Assembly: GCF_900197875.1 (NCBI RefSeq)
Contig: NZ_FZMO01000246.1
Coordinates: 1-44,533 of the forward strand
Length of the DNA stretch: 44,533 nucleotides
Reading direction: 5' to 3'
Source of the DNA: Frankia canadensis
GTDB taxonomy: Bacteria; Actinomycetota; Actinomycetes; Frankiales; Frankiaceae
Positions within the stretch are counted from its first letter, which is position 1, and each line of letters starts with the position of its first letter. The position numbers and the translations under genes are program-made. Below are positions 24,200-32,146 of this stretch, one piece after another. The notes beneath the pieces were generated by a model that had not been told where the DNA came from, searched no databases, and was given only the letters and a program-made list of their open reading frames with translations.

Positions 24200-25192
24200 G
24201 TGCCCCGTTTGCGACTGTCCTTCGATCTGAGGCGTCCGGACTTCGTCACGGCCAGCTCGTCGGAGCTCGCCGCCACCATGCTCGATATCTGCGAGTGGGC
24301 TGATCGCATCGGCTTCGATCTGGTGTACTTCGGGGAGCACCACTGCTCCTCGGACGGCTACCTGCCGTCTCCGGTGGTCGCCTCGGCCGCCGTCGCCGGG
24401 CGCACCTCCCGGATACGGTTCCGCCCGATCCTGCTCACCCCCCTGTACCACCCGCTCCGCCTCGCCGAGGACCTGGCCGTCGCCGACGTGCTCAGCGGTG
24501 GCCGTATGACCCCCGTGTTCGCGGCCGGCTACCGCCAGGCGGAGTTCGACCTTTTCGATGTCAGTCTGCGTGAACGGCCCAGCCGGGTCATCGAAGCCGT
24601 CGAGACCTGTCGAAAGGCCTGGACGGGTGAGCCGTTCGAGTTCCGCGGACGCACGGTGACGGTCACGCCGACTCCCGCCCAGAAGCCACTGCCGATCGTC
24701 ATGGGCGCCGCTGCCGAGGTCTCCGCCCGGCGTGCCGCCCACCTCGCCGACGACTTCGACCCCGCCGACCCCACCATCTGGGAGTTCTACCGGGACGAAT
24801 GTCTGAAGATGGGGCGCGACCCGGGCCAGTGGGTTCCGCGCGGCCCGACGTTCCTGTACGTGACTCACGATCCGGAGGCGGCCTGGGCTGAGGTCGGCCC
24901 GAATCTCCTGCACGCCGCGAACACCTATGCCCAATGGATTGCCGACTCGGCAATGAAGTCGAACGAATGGTACCCGCCAATCTCGTCCGTTGACGATCTA
25001 CGCGCTGGCGGCGCTTATCAGATCGTCAGCCCCGAAGGCTGCCTCGAGATCGCCCGGCAACTCGGCCCGGAGGGCCACCTGGTCCTGCGTCCCCTCTTCG
25101 GCGGCACCGAACCGAAGAAGGCATGGGCCAGCCTCCAGCTCTTCGAATCGGAAGTTCTGCCTCACCTTGACGTCACCACCTCCGATGTCTGA
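24200..25192 (+). CDS. LLM-class (luciferase-like) flavin-dependent oxidoreductase
   Basis: This 330-residue TIM-barrel protein of the bacterial luciferase-like monooxygenase family has VYFGEHHCSSDGYLPSP and LAEDLAVADVLSGGRM as hallmark segments, and PLPIVMGAAAE in the flavin-binding region. Members use reduced FMN or F420. In actinobacteria F420 is common, but I cannot tell which applies. AAGGAG lies 9 bases before GTG 24200. It follows the P450 by 74 bases and its end overlaps the next SDR by 8 bases, so it belongs to the same operon. Confidence 0.87.
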   Translation: MPRLRLSFDLRRPDFVTASSSELAATMLDICEWADRIGFDLVYFGEHHCSSDGYLPSPVVASAAVAGRTSRIRFRPILLTPLYHPLRLAEDLAVADVLSGGRMTPVFAAGYRQAEFDLFDVSLRERPSRVIEAVETCRKAWTGEPFEFRGRTVTVTPTPAQKPLPIVMGAAAEVSARRAAHLADDFDPADPTIWEFYRDECLKMGRDPGQWVPRGPTFLYVTHDPEAAWAEVGPNLLHAANTYAQWIADSAMKSNEWYPPISSVDDLRAGGAYQIVSPEGCLEIARQLGPEGHLVLRPLFGGTEPKKAWASLQLFESEVLPHLDVTTSDV

Positions 25193-25982
25193 GGCGCAGG
25201 CGGTGGTGGAGGCCGAGAGCTCCGTGTTCGATCTGCGCGGGCGGGTGGTGGTGGTGACCGGGGCCAGCAGCGGGATCGGCGCGGGCCTCGTCCGATCACT
25301 GGCCACCGTGGGGGCGCGGGTGGTCGCCACGGCCCGGCGACGCGATCGGCTCGAGGCGCTCGTCGCGGACCTGCCTGGTGCCGACACACTCGCGGTCGCC
25401 TGCGACGTGGGGGTCGACGCCGACCGCGAGCGGCTGGTGGCCACCGTGCTGGAACGCTTTGGGCGGGTGGACGGTCTGGTCAACAACGCGGGCATCAGCG
25501 GCAGCGGCGTGCCTGCCACGCGGCAGAGCACCGAGGAGTTCCGCGAGGTGCTCGAGGTTGATCTGGTAGCGCCGTTCGATCTCGCCAAACGCGTGCTGCC
25601 CGCCATGCGAGCCCAGGGCGGGGGATCGATTGTCAACGTCACGTCGACGGCGGCGATCACCACCACCAGCCCGACCATTCCGCAGGCTGCGTACTGTGCG
25701 GCCAAAGCGGGGCTCGCTCATCTCACCCGCGAGCTGGCCCAGCAGTGGGGGCGTTACAACGTCCGCGTCAACGCCTTCGCTCCCGGTTTCTTCGCGACGG
25801 AGATGACGGGATCGATGACCAGCGAGGGGCGTCCCCCGGACTGGCTCGCCGACCAGCAGGCGATCAAAAGCACCGGTGGGGCCGAGGATGCTTTCGGCGT
25901 CGTGGCCTACCTGCTCTCTGACGCCGGCCGGTTCGTGACGGGTCAGCAGATCGCCGTCGACGGCGGGCAGACGTTGAGCTGA
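25185..25982 (+). CDS. Short-chain dehydrogenase/reductase
   Basis: This is a 265-residue classical SDR with TGASSGIG (cofactor), NNAGISG, catalytic Ser in VTSTAAI, YCAAK and the ending GRFVTGQQIAVDGGQTLS typical of the family. An Arg pair after the second strand (ATARRRDR) suggests NADP preference. ATG 25185 lies inside the last codons of the LLM gene, an 8-base overlap showing translational coupling. It closes the SDR-P450-LLM-SDR operon and would act on an oxygenated intermediate. Confidence 0.87.
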   Translation: MSEAQAVVEAESSVFDLRGRVVVVTGASSGIGAGLVRSLATVGARVVATARRRDRLEALVADLPGADTLAVACDVGVDADRERLVATVLERFGRVDGLVNNAGISGSGVPATRQSTEEFREVLEVDLVAPFDLAKRVLPAMRAQGGGSIVNVTSTAAITTTSPTIPQAAYCAAKAGLAHLTRELAQQWGRYNVRVNAFAPGFFATEMTGSMTSEGRPPDWLADQQAIKSTGGAEDAFGVVAYLLSDAGRFVTGQQIAVDGGQTLS

Positions 25983-26086
25983 GAGGCAGCGAACCGCGGT
26001 CGGGGTGACCGGGCCTGCACAGGTGACCCCAGGCAACGCCCCGTGCGCGTCGGTGTCGACCCACACGGGGCGTTGTCCCCTCGCCA

Positions 26087-26540
26087 CAGAACGTACGAGA
26101 CGAGGAGAGCTGATCTCAAGGAGGACTTGTCCGGATACCTGACGGACCGCTCGTGGTCAGGTGAACGGCGAGGAGCATCCTCGTGTTCGACGCGCTGCAC
26201 GGCCACGCGGCGAGGGTTCGGGCGAAGGCTGCGCGTAACACCCGGTGACGGTGGTCATGACCGCGGCCGACTTGATCGCTCTCGGCCTTCTCCAGAGCCT
26301 TGCCTGCGAGGCGGTACAGCCCGCGGAGCCGGCATATGTAGGCAGCAGGTCCGGAGATGTCGAGGAGCCGGTGCCGAGGGGCCCGCACGTCGCGAACGGA
26401 TCTTTGCCGCTCCGGGAGAACGGTGGTTCGCCGAGGACCGACCCATCCGCCGCGTGCACGCCGACGCGTCCATGTTCGTCGGTGGGCTGCGGGCTTGCTG
26501 TTACAGTCCCTGCACCCCCTGGCGGAGAGTACGGGGCAAC
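26087..26540 (+). pseudogene. Decayed 5' part of a second MpaB/DUF2236 gene
   Basis: On the plus strand, 26351-26521 encodes PARRERIFAAPGERWFAEDR and DASMFVGGLRA, nearly identical to the N-terminal region of the intact minus-strand gene at 26600. A single-base loss after GGLRA shifts the frame. At about 26521 the sequence jumps to a stretch matching codons far downstream in the intact copy (shared GAGAGTACGGGGCA), so a large internal piece is deleted. Even the leader is duplicated: about 35 of 43 bases near 26089-26131 match the leader of the intact copy. The gene is dead. Confidence 0.72.
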
Positions 26541-26578
26541 AGCTTCAACACGCTCGTGTCACACCCCGAATTACCCGT

Positions 26579-26721
26579 GGCTGGACGCCACACCCTGCCT
26601 CAGGTGCCCCGGGGGCGAGTGGCCCATCGGATCGTCGTGACGATCGACTGACCAGCCAGACGCCCGACCGTTGCCTCAGCCGCAGGCAGGTAGGGCAGCC
26701 TGAGAGGCCATCGCGTCCAGA
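26579..26721. repeat. 143-bp inverted repeat, left copy
   Basis: This segment is the reverse complement of 32147-32289 with one mismatch in 143 bases. It contains the last ~120 bases of the intact minus-strand MpaB gene plus 21 bases beyond its stop. The two copies bracket the accessory island. Confidence 0.9.
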
Positions 26722-27532
26722 CCGGCATGAGTCCGACCGCAGCCGTGGCCAATGCGGTGTAGGGCGGTCGCGCGGGCAGGGGCAGGGGTGCCTGCAGCAG
26801 TAGGTAGCGGGCAGCCGAACGGGCCTCGGGGGTCCCGGCGAGTTCCGGTCGGTACTCGCGAAGCGCGGCATCCAGCTCCTCGCGCGTCCGCGGAACATCC
26901 GGGATGCCGAGGTGGCCCGCGATCACCGCCGTGTCGGCGACGTAGCCGTCGCACTCCTCGGGAGTGAGCCTGGTGTGGCCATAGCGCTGGAAAGCTGCAA
27001 GGAAGCTATCTGTCTCCGCCAGATGAACCCACCGCATCAGGTGTGGGTCGGACGCGTCGTAGGGGCGTCCATCCGGAGCTATGCCCCGTACTCTCCGGTG
27101 CACCGCGTGGACGCGGGCGACGGAGCGCTCGGCCTCCTTTGCCGGGCCGAAGGTCGTTGCCGCGAGGAAGTAGCTGGTGCGCGCGAGACGTCCCCACGGA
27201 TCATGGCGGTAGTCCGAGTGCTCTGCGACCCCCGCCATGGCGAGCGGGTGCAGCGACTGGAGCAGCAAAGCCCGCAGCCCGCCCACGAACATCGAGGCGT
27301 CCCCGTGTACCCGGCGGATGGGTCGATCTTCGGCGAACCAGCGCTCCCCCGGTGCCGCGAAGATCCGCTCGCGACGTGCTGGACCCTCCGATCCCGCGAC
27401 TCGGCTGAACACGTGGCTGCCGAGCCAGACGCGCAGCTCCTCCGTTCGGTCAAGGACGACCGTACTCCCCACCATTGCCCCATCATGCGCCGAGCAACCC
27501 GCATCGCGCGGACACTGCCGAGATGTCGACAT
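26600..27532 (-). CDS. Oxygenase MpaB family (DUF2236) protein
   Basis: This protein of about 310 residues belongs to the DUF2236/MpaB-like family, which is related to latex-clearing protein and includes haem-dependent oxygenases. Family features seen are GERWFAEDRPIRRVHGD, the helix LRALLLQSLHPLAMAGVAEH with a conserved His, ARTSYFLAATTFG and the HLMRWVHLAETDSFL segment with another His. Its position beside a P450/SDR/Rieske set fits oxidative catabolism, but its substrate is unknown. ATG 27532 is chosen because AAGGG precedes it and because the leader is conserved in the decayed plus-strand copy; ATG 27475 is the alternative. The last ~120 bases lie in the 143-bp inverted repeat. Confidence 0.8.
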   Translation of the reverse strand: MSTSRQCPRDAGCSAHDGAMVGSTVVLDRTEELRVWLGSHVFSRVAGSEGPARRERIFAAPGERWFAEDRPIRRVHGDASMFVGGLRALLLQSLHPLAMAGVAEHSDYRHDPWGRLARTSYFLAATTFGPAKEAERSVARVHAVHRRVRGIAPDGRPYDASDPHLMRWVHLAETDSFLAAFQRYGHTRLTPEECDGYVADTAVIAGHLGIPDVPRTREELDAALREYRPELAGTPEARSAARYLLLQAPLPLPARPPYTALATAAVGLMPVWTRWPLRLPYLPAAEATVGRLAGQSIVTTIRWATRPRGT

Positions 27533-27599
27533 GTCGCCCTTGAGATCAGGTGCTCTCGTATCGTACGTTCCGCCCATCACCTCAGGTGAAGGAGCGACT

Positions 27600-27867
27600 A
27601 CGACAACCGCACCGAAGCGCGCGACCAATACCCCGGCTGTCAAAGCCACCCAGGCGACGCCCGAGACCTCCACACCCCCCCGCTGCTGACGAGCCCGTGA
27701 CCGAGACCAGCGAGGTCGTGGCTGATGAGGTCGTCACCGAGGAGGTGCCCGCGAAGCCGAAGCGCCAGAACGTCAGCCACGACGGGTGCAGCCACGAGAA
27801 GACCAAGAGCGCTCGGGCGAAGTGCCGCCGGGACCGGGCGAAGGCTACCGAGGCCAAGGTGTCGTAG
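27600..27867 (+). pseudogene. Small Thr/Val/Lys-rich protein gene, start codon lost and frameshifted
   Basis: A perfect AAGGAG (27589-27594) stands 5 bases before ACG at 27600, where ATG would be expected. The frame then reads TTTAPKRATNTPAVKATQAT and reaches a run of seven C (27675-27681). Removing one C joins it to EVVTEEVPAKPKRQNVSHDG and SARAKCRRDRAKATEAKVS, giving a coherent protein of about 88 residues. As written, the gene has no start and is frameshifted. A shorter product from GTG 27698 (about 56 residues) remains possible. The family is unknown; the basic, Cys-containing tail could bind nucleic acid. A strong terminator follows. Confidence 0.5.
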
Positions 27868-27873
27868 GCCCAA

Positions 27874-27913
27874 CCAGAAGCCCCGCACCGGTGATTCGGG
27901 CGGGGCTTTCTGG
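27874..27913 (+). terminator. Strong stem-loop terminator
   Basis: CCAGAAGCCCCGC (27874-27886) pairs with GCGGGGCTTTCTGG (27900-27913) with one bulged base, around a 13-base loop. It follows directly after the small lysine-rich gene (stop 27867). Confidence 0.8.
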
Positions 27914-28018
27914 TGTGCGCGATCGATGAGGTCGACATCGACACGTCACAGGGCAGCGTTCATGGTGCCCGAGGTCAACGCACGGCGAGTACACCCCGCG
28001 TCAGGGGTCATCCCACCG

Positions 28019-28483
28019 CTAGCGTCTGGTGTCGACCCAGGCAGCGTGTCGGTGCGGGGTCATGATCTCCCACACCCCGCGTTCGACCCGCGATCCGTCT
28101 GGGGTCTGTAGCTCAACCCCGTGGCGGACGACGTGCCCACCCTCAGGCGTCGCCTCGGGATCGTCGGGTTCGACTCCGATCATGACCAGGCCCATCGACC
28201 GGGACAGCAACCGGAGCCGCTGAGCGAGGGCGTACGCGAGGATCGTGCTCTCCGCGGGCACGTCCCGGCGATGGATGGTCAGGGTGCCGATCCCCGGCAC
28301 GGTAGCCAAGCCCAGGGCGGTGCGCAGCAGAGCGTCCTGACGGACCGGGATGAAGTCGACCACGACCTCCGCGAGGTCCAGCGTCACCACGTAGGTCGGT
28401 TGTTCGGCCACGATCACGCCGTCCCGGTCGGGCAGGTCCATCTGCGGCAGGGTGCGGAAACGCCAGAGCTTTTCCGTGATCAC
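28019..28483 (-). CDS. Hypothetical protein, last gene of the DUF397 operon
   Basis: This 154-residue soluble protein has no recognised family. It starts VITEKLWRFRTLPQMDLPDR and shows a mixed alpha/beta pattern with LDLAEVVVDFIPVRQDALLR and YALAQRLRLLSRSMGLVMIG. The start is GTG 28483, with GGAG 5 bases upstream. Its GTGA overlaps the stop codon of the preceding small gene, so translation is coupled. Being third in a DUF397 operon opposite an HTH/TPR regulator, it may be an effector or accessory factor of that regulatory unit. Base composition resembles its neighbours. Confidence 0.65.
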   Translation of the reverse strand: MITEKLWRFRTLPQMDLPDRDGVIVAEQPTYVVTLDLAEVVVDFIPVRQDALLRTALGLATVPGIGTLTIHRRDVPAESTILAYALAQRLRLLSRSMGLVMIGVEPDDPEATPEGGHVVRHGVELQTPDGSRVERGVWEIMTPHRHAAWVDTRR

Positions 28484-28680
28484 AGGGTCTCCAGGTTCTC
28501 GGCATCGGAGAGCCACACGAGGGGGACGACGATCCAGTCCGGGTAATTGCGTTCGGTGGCGTAGGCGTTGGCGTCGGCAGCCGAGGAGAAGGGGCCGATA
28601 GCGCCTGCGGTGCGCCGCTCGACACCCTCCATGATCGACACCGCCCACACCACCCTGCCCGAGCTGGTCAGCTCACCCAT
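28480..28680 (-). CDS. Small hypothetical protein (66 aa), translationally coupled
   Basis: The protein begins MGELTSSGRVVWAVSIMEGV and contains SSAADANAYATERNYPDWIV. The pattern of strand, strand, helix with a conserved-looking Trp suggests a small alpha/beta domain; I do not recognise the family. The ATG 28680 (or GTG 28683) lies within the end of the DUF397 gene, and its stop overlaps the start of the next gene. All three are therefore made from one message. Confidence 0.62.
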   Translation of the reverse strand: MGELTSSGRVVWAVSIMEGVERRTAGAIGPFSSAADANAYATERNYPDWIVVPLVWLSDAENLETL

Positions 28681-28999
28681 CACTCACACCCGGGCGGCGC
28701 TTGCGGGGCCTGCCACCGCGACGGATCACGGTTCGCGAGAAGTTGAATTCTCTGGCGAGGGCAGCCGTGATGAACGCGGACCACTCGACCGGAGAGAACA
28801 GCAGAGCGCTTCCCCCGGGAGCGGCCGCGTGTCGTACCGCAACCGATCCGATGTCGGCGATCCCCTGATCCTCAACGAGCGCGATCTCTACCGCGTCGGG
28901 ACCAGCACCCGAGGCGCGATGCCACGTGAGCTGGTCACGTTCCCAGACGCCCAGCTCCGCATCCACCTGGGCAAAGAAATCGTCTTCCCATTTCCCCAC
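28673..28999 (-). CDS. DUF397-domain protein
   Basis: This 108-residue protein has a recognisable DUF397 domain: LTWHRASGAGPDAVEIALVE, VAVRHAAAPGGSALLFSPVE and W-x-AF. DUF397 proteins accompany helix-turn-helix regulators throughout actinobacteria (for example in WhiJ- or AbaA-like modules) and are thought to modulate their partner. Here a TPR-containing regulator is encoded divergently at 29316. A short Arg-rich tail (RRGGRPRKRRPG) could touch DNA or RNA. GTG 28999 has GGGAGG 6 bases upstream. First gene of a three-gene operon. Confidence 0.75.
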   Translation of the reverse strand: MGKWEDDFFAQVDAELGVWERDQLTWHRASGAGPDAVEIALVEDQGIADIGSVAVRHAAAPGGSALLFSPVEWSAFITAALAREFNFSRTVIRRGGRPRKRRPGVSDG

Positions 29000-29312
29000 T
29001 GGCAGCCTCCCCGGGGGGTGTGGTGATGGAAGGGGCAACTCCGGCCGAGGGTTCGAGGGCATCCCGACCGGAGCGCCCCTTCTATTGCATCTGAAACGAC
29101 CCCGCTTTCTCAACCGTCAAATTCCATCGGAATCCGCAGGCCAGATGCTGTGCGCCCTATCATTTCCTATGCTCGCCATCATCGCCGCGAAGGCGTGTTA
29201 GCGATGTGTTAGGAGAAGCCGACGGGACCACAGACGGTACTTCTGAAGGTGTAAGCAGTCCGCTACGCTGCCCTACGAGTGATATCCCGACCCACACCCA
29301 CGAGAAAGGTTC
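29000..29312. promoter_or_regulatory. Divergent control region of DUF397 operon and HTH/TPR regulator
   Basis: This 313-base gap has no plausible gene. It contains the direct repeat GTGTTAG at 29195-29201 and 29206-29212 (11-bp period, one helical turn), a plausible operator for the regulator encoded at 29316. It also has a lower-GC stretch around 29090-29180. Exact -10/-35 boxes are not clear. Confidence 0.35.
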
Positions 29313-29315
29313 GTG

Positions 29316-30770
29316 ATGCCCGCCAGCGCACCCCGCACCAGGACGAGGGAAGCCGAGGAGATCCGCAGTGCGGTGCTGCGCGCGAAGCATCCCGGATGGA
29401 AGCCAGAACGTCTCGTGGCCTTCCGCCAGTCACTCGGCTGGAGCAGGGCGACGCTGGCCCGCAGGATTCGCAGGATCGACCCGTCAAACGTGCCGTTCAC
29501 TCCCCCGATGGCAGGGGAACTCCAGGTCATGCGGCACGAGCGGGGATGGAGCTACCCCGGTGAGGACTGGCAAGCCGCATACAGCCACGTCACCGGTGCC
29601 ACCCGGGTTGAGCTGGGCTTTTGCGCCCGTCTCTCACGAGGTGAGCCGAGCGTCACCGCGGGTGGCTTGCCACCTGGCGCGCCCGTCGCGGACGATGGGC
29701 TTGCCCAGCTCTGGACGTCACAGAGCCTGACCACCGCGTGGCAGGAGGTGATGACGACGGTGGACAGCTCCATGGAACGCCGGCAGTTCATCGCCTTGAG
29801 CGGCGTCGCCTTGACCGCTGCCGCACACGAGTGGCTGGTAGCTGACCCGGCACGACTCGCCTCAGCCCTGGCCGGGCGACGAGTAGACGCGGGTGTGGTG
29901 GCTGACCTGACAGCCGCCACGGACACCCTGCGGCGCCTGGATGACAAGCTCGGTGGGCAAGCCGTGTTCGGCATGGTCACGGAACAGCTCAGGGTCGTGG
30001 TCGGGCTGCTGCGAAACACGTCCTACAGCCAGGCAGATGGGCAGGCCCTCCACGGCATCGCCGCCGAGCTGGCGCGCCTCGCGGGGTGGACCACCTACGA
30101 CGCGGGTCGCCACGGTGAAGCCCAGCGGTTTTACCTCGTCGGTCTGCGGGCTGCTCACGAGGCGGACACCCCGGGTGTGGCAGCGAACATCCTCCGGTGC
30201 ATGGCGCACCAGGCCCGGTCCAACGGTGACCCGGGTACCGCCATCGAGTTGCTGAGGTCTGCCCGTGCCGGGTCGCGGGGACGCCTCACGAGCACCGAAC
30301 AAGCCGTACTAGCCGCGGGCCTTGCCAGCGCCTACGGAGTTGCCGGTGATCGGGACTCTGCCCTGACCGCGTCAGACGCCGCCTATGCCGCGATCGAGCA
30401 ATCCCAGCCGGACGAGGAGCCGCCCTATCTCTACTGGGCTGGTCCTTACACGATCGCCCACTCCGTCGGTGCAGCCCTCATGAGCACCGGCGATCCCACG
30501 GGTGCGATTCCGCACTTCCAGACGGCCATCGACCGGATCGGCACGGATCTGCCCCGCGATCGCCTCGGCTTCGTGCTCAACCTCGCCATGGCCCACACCC
30601 GAGCTGACGACCCTGACACCGCCATCGGCATCACCCGCGAGGCGATCACGACCACCACCGTCCCATCGTCGATCATGGCAGACCGCATCAGCGAGGTATG
30701 CCAGGCCATCACCGCCACGGGGCACCCCGGAGCGTCTGAGCTGGCCGAACACGCTCGCGAGACTGTCTGA
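29316..30770 (+). CDS. HTH/TPR regulator of the actinobacterial NsdA-like type
   Basis: This is a 484-residue protein. The N-terminal ~95 residues hold a divergent helix-turn-helix-like region (LVAFRQSLGWSRATLARRIR, then ELQVMRHERGWSYPGEDWQA). A linker with MERRQFIALSGVALTAAAHE (about residue 153) follows, as often seen in this Streptomyces/Frankia family. From about 200 to the end is a TPR superhelix with repeats such as YDAGRHGEAQRFYLVGLRAA and STGDPTGAIPHFQTAID. Such proteins act as regulators of development or secondary metabolism and pair with DUF397 proteins. Here one is divergent and the TIR gene lies 70 bases downstream. ATG 29316 is preferred because AAAGG (29305-29309) is 6 bases upstream; GTG 29313 is adjacent. 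Confidence 0.78.
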   Translation: MPASAPRTRTREAEEIRSAVLRAKHPGWKPERLVAFRQSLGWSRATLARRIRRIDPSNVPFTPPMAGELQVMRHERGWSYPGEDWQAAYSHVTGATRVELGFCARLSRGEPSVTAGGLPPGAPVADDGLAQLWTSQSLTTAWQEVMTTVDSSMERRQFIALSGVALTAAAHEWLVADPARLASALAGRRVDAGVVADLTAATDTLRRLDDKLGGQAVFGMVTEQLRVVVGLLRNTSYSQADGQALHGIAAELARLAGWTTYDAGRHGEAQRFYLVGLRAAHEADTPGVAANILRCMAHQARSNGDPGTAIELLRSARAGSRGRLTSTEQAVLAAGLASAYGVAGDRDSALTASDAAYAAIEQSQPDEEPPYLYWAGPYTIAHSVGAALMSTGDPTGAIPHFQTAIDRIGTDLPRDRLGFVLNLAMAHTRADDPDTAIGITREAITTTTVPSSIMADRISEVCQAITATGHPGASELAEHARETV

Positions 30771-30828
30771 CCCGGAGCATCCACACCCACCCAAGACTGT
30801 GCGTGACGGCCGCTATCCGTACGGGTCA

Positions 30829-30834
30829 TACACT
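30829..30834 (+). promoter_or_regulatory. Candidate -10 box of the TIR gene (leaderless)
   Basis: TACACT ends 6 bases before the ATG at 30841, and a TGACGG at 30804-30809 could serve as a weak -35. With no Shine-Dalgarno sequence, the TIR gene probably has its own leaderless promoter besides read-through from the TPR regulator. Confidence 0.4.
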
Positions 30835-30840
30835 CGCCTC

Positions 30841-31890
30841 ATGGCATCGGGGGATTCCTTCGTCTTCGTGTCCTACACGGCCGCAGACGAGGCGTGGGCG
30901 AAGTGGGTAGCAACGATCCTGGAGGAGGCGGGCCTCACCGCTCGTATCCAGGTGTGGGACTCGACCCCGGGTACGAACTTTATCCAGTGGATGAACACGC
31001 AGCTTGCGGAAGCGCGCTGGACGGTAGCTCTCTACTCCAAGGCGTACTTCGAGTCCCAGTGGTGCACCGCCGAGTGGACCGCATCCCTCGCACGTCAGAC
31101 CCTTCTGCCCATCCGACTTGAGCGGGTGGAGCCACCCGCAACACTACAGGTGATCACTTGGGTCGACCTGTTCAACCTAGACGAAAGGCTCGCTAAAGAG
31201 AAAGTCCTACACGCGGTCGGAATGCAGGTCATGCCGCGACTTGCAACCTTCCCCGGAAAATCGACAGCGCAATCGTGGCCGCCATCCGAGTGGGTTTCAC
31301 GTGAAGATTTTACCGAAGCGATCAAGCTACTTGGCTCAGGTCAGCGCCACGCTAGGATTGGAGGGATCCGACTTCTCACCCGGATCGCCGAGAGTCAGCC
31401 ATCAGAGCAAATCGCCGTTATTGAAATTCTGTCCTCCTTTATAGTCGAGCATACGCGGGCGCTTAAGGACGAACGCCCCGACCCGCCTCTCATCGTGATT
31501 GAGACCGATGTGCAGGTGGCCCTAAACGCGCTCGGGAACTTGCCTGATAGACCGAGTCTGTCCCGGGCAAACCTGCAAGGCGCCCGACTCTTTGGTGCAG
31601 ACCTGTCAGGGCTGAACTTTAGCTATTCAGACCTAAGTGACGTGGACTTTACTCGCGCCCATCTCAATTTCACCGACCTAATCGATACCGAACTAGCAGG
31701 CGCAAATCTGGCCGAGTCATTTGGTCTAGAGAATGAGCAGATTGGTGCAGCATTGGGTGATAGTGGCACCCGACTGCCGCAGCAGGTCGAGCGCCCGGAA
31801 TCCTGGCCGCCCTATCGGCCATCATTCCACCTATGGGAAGAATTTCCGGATGAATTTTCCGGGACTTCCAACTATGATCTGAAGCCTTAG
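30841..31890 (+). CDS. TIR-domain / HEAT-like / pentapeptide-repeat protein
   Basis: This 349-residue protein has three parts. Residues about 5-135 form a bacterial TIR domain: FVFVSYTAADEAWAKWV (box 1), QVWDSTPGTNFIQWM, then YFESQWCTAEWTASL. Glu78 in CTAE matches the catalytic Glu of NAD-cleaving TIR domains. Residues about 155-230 (RIGGIRLLTRIAESQPSEQI and a TDVQVALNALGNL segment) resemble the HEAT-like module that precedes pentapeptide repeats in actinobacterial proteins. Residues about 239-296 are pentapeptide repeats (LSRANLQGARLFGADLSGLN). I infer an NAD-depleting effector or a nucleotide-signal producer with a scaffold or sensor tail, most likely for phage defence. The second half is visibly lower in GC than its neighbours, a sign of transfer. 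Confidence 0.82.
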   Translation: MASGDSFVFVSYTAADEAWAKWVATILEEAGLTARIQVWDSTPGTNFIQWMNTQLAEARWTVALYSKAYFESQWCTAEWTASLARQTLLPIRLERVEPPATLQVITWVDLFNLDERLAKEKVLHAVGMQVMPRLATFPGKSTAQSWPPSEWVSREDFTEAIKLLGSGQRHARIGGIRLLTRIAESQPSEQIAVIEILSSFIVEHTRALKDERPDPPLIVIETDVQVALNALGNLPDRPSLSRANLQGARLFGADLSGLNFSYSDLSDVDFTRAHLNFTDLIDTELAGANLAESFGLENEQIGAALGDSGTRLPQQVERPESWPPYRPSFHLWEEFPDEFSGTSNYDLKP

Positions 31891-32146
31891 ATTCCCCATT
31901 CGGGACTCACGTTCCGGCCGTCCCTGACTCGGTGTAAACAAACGTTATCACACGTTAAATGAGGGCTTTAGGGTTGACTCTCAGCGGTCGTGAGAGCCGG
32001 GAATCCACGGTGCGTCGGGATCAAAGCGCGCTTCTTCCATCCCTTCCCGTCGCATAAGAAGCGCCTGTTCCGAGACGGTCAGAGTATGCCGATCGCTGGT
32101 CCGCTGCATAAGCCCGCTCCGACCTCCGAACTCGGATGGACCCATC
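31891..32146. other. Low-GC intergenic end of the island, no gene seen
   Basis: It holds ACGTTA repeated at 31942-31947 and 31952-31957 and a small CTCTCA/TGAGAG hairpin near 31978-31996. A chimeric open frame from 31990 runs into the MpaB 3' remnant without a family match or ribosome-binding site, so I do not call it a gene. Confidence 0.4.

Noticed and set aside
28999-29313. Search for a tRNA gene or attachment-site core at the island
   Set aside because: A GGTTCGAG-like stretch occurs near 29051, but no cloverleaf can be folded around it and no second copy marks an att pair.
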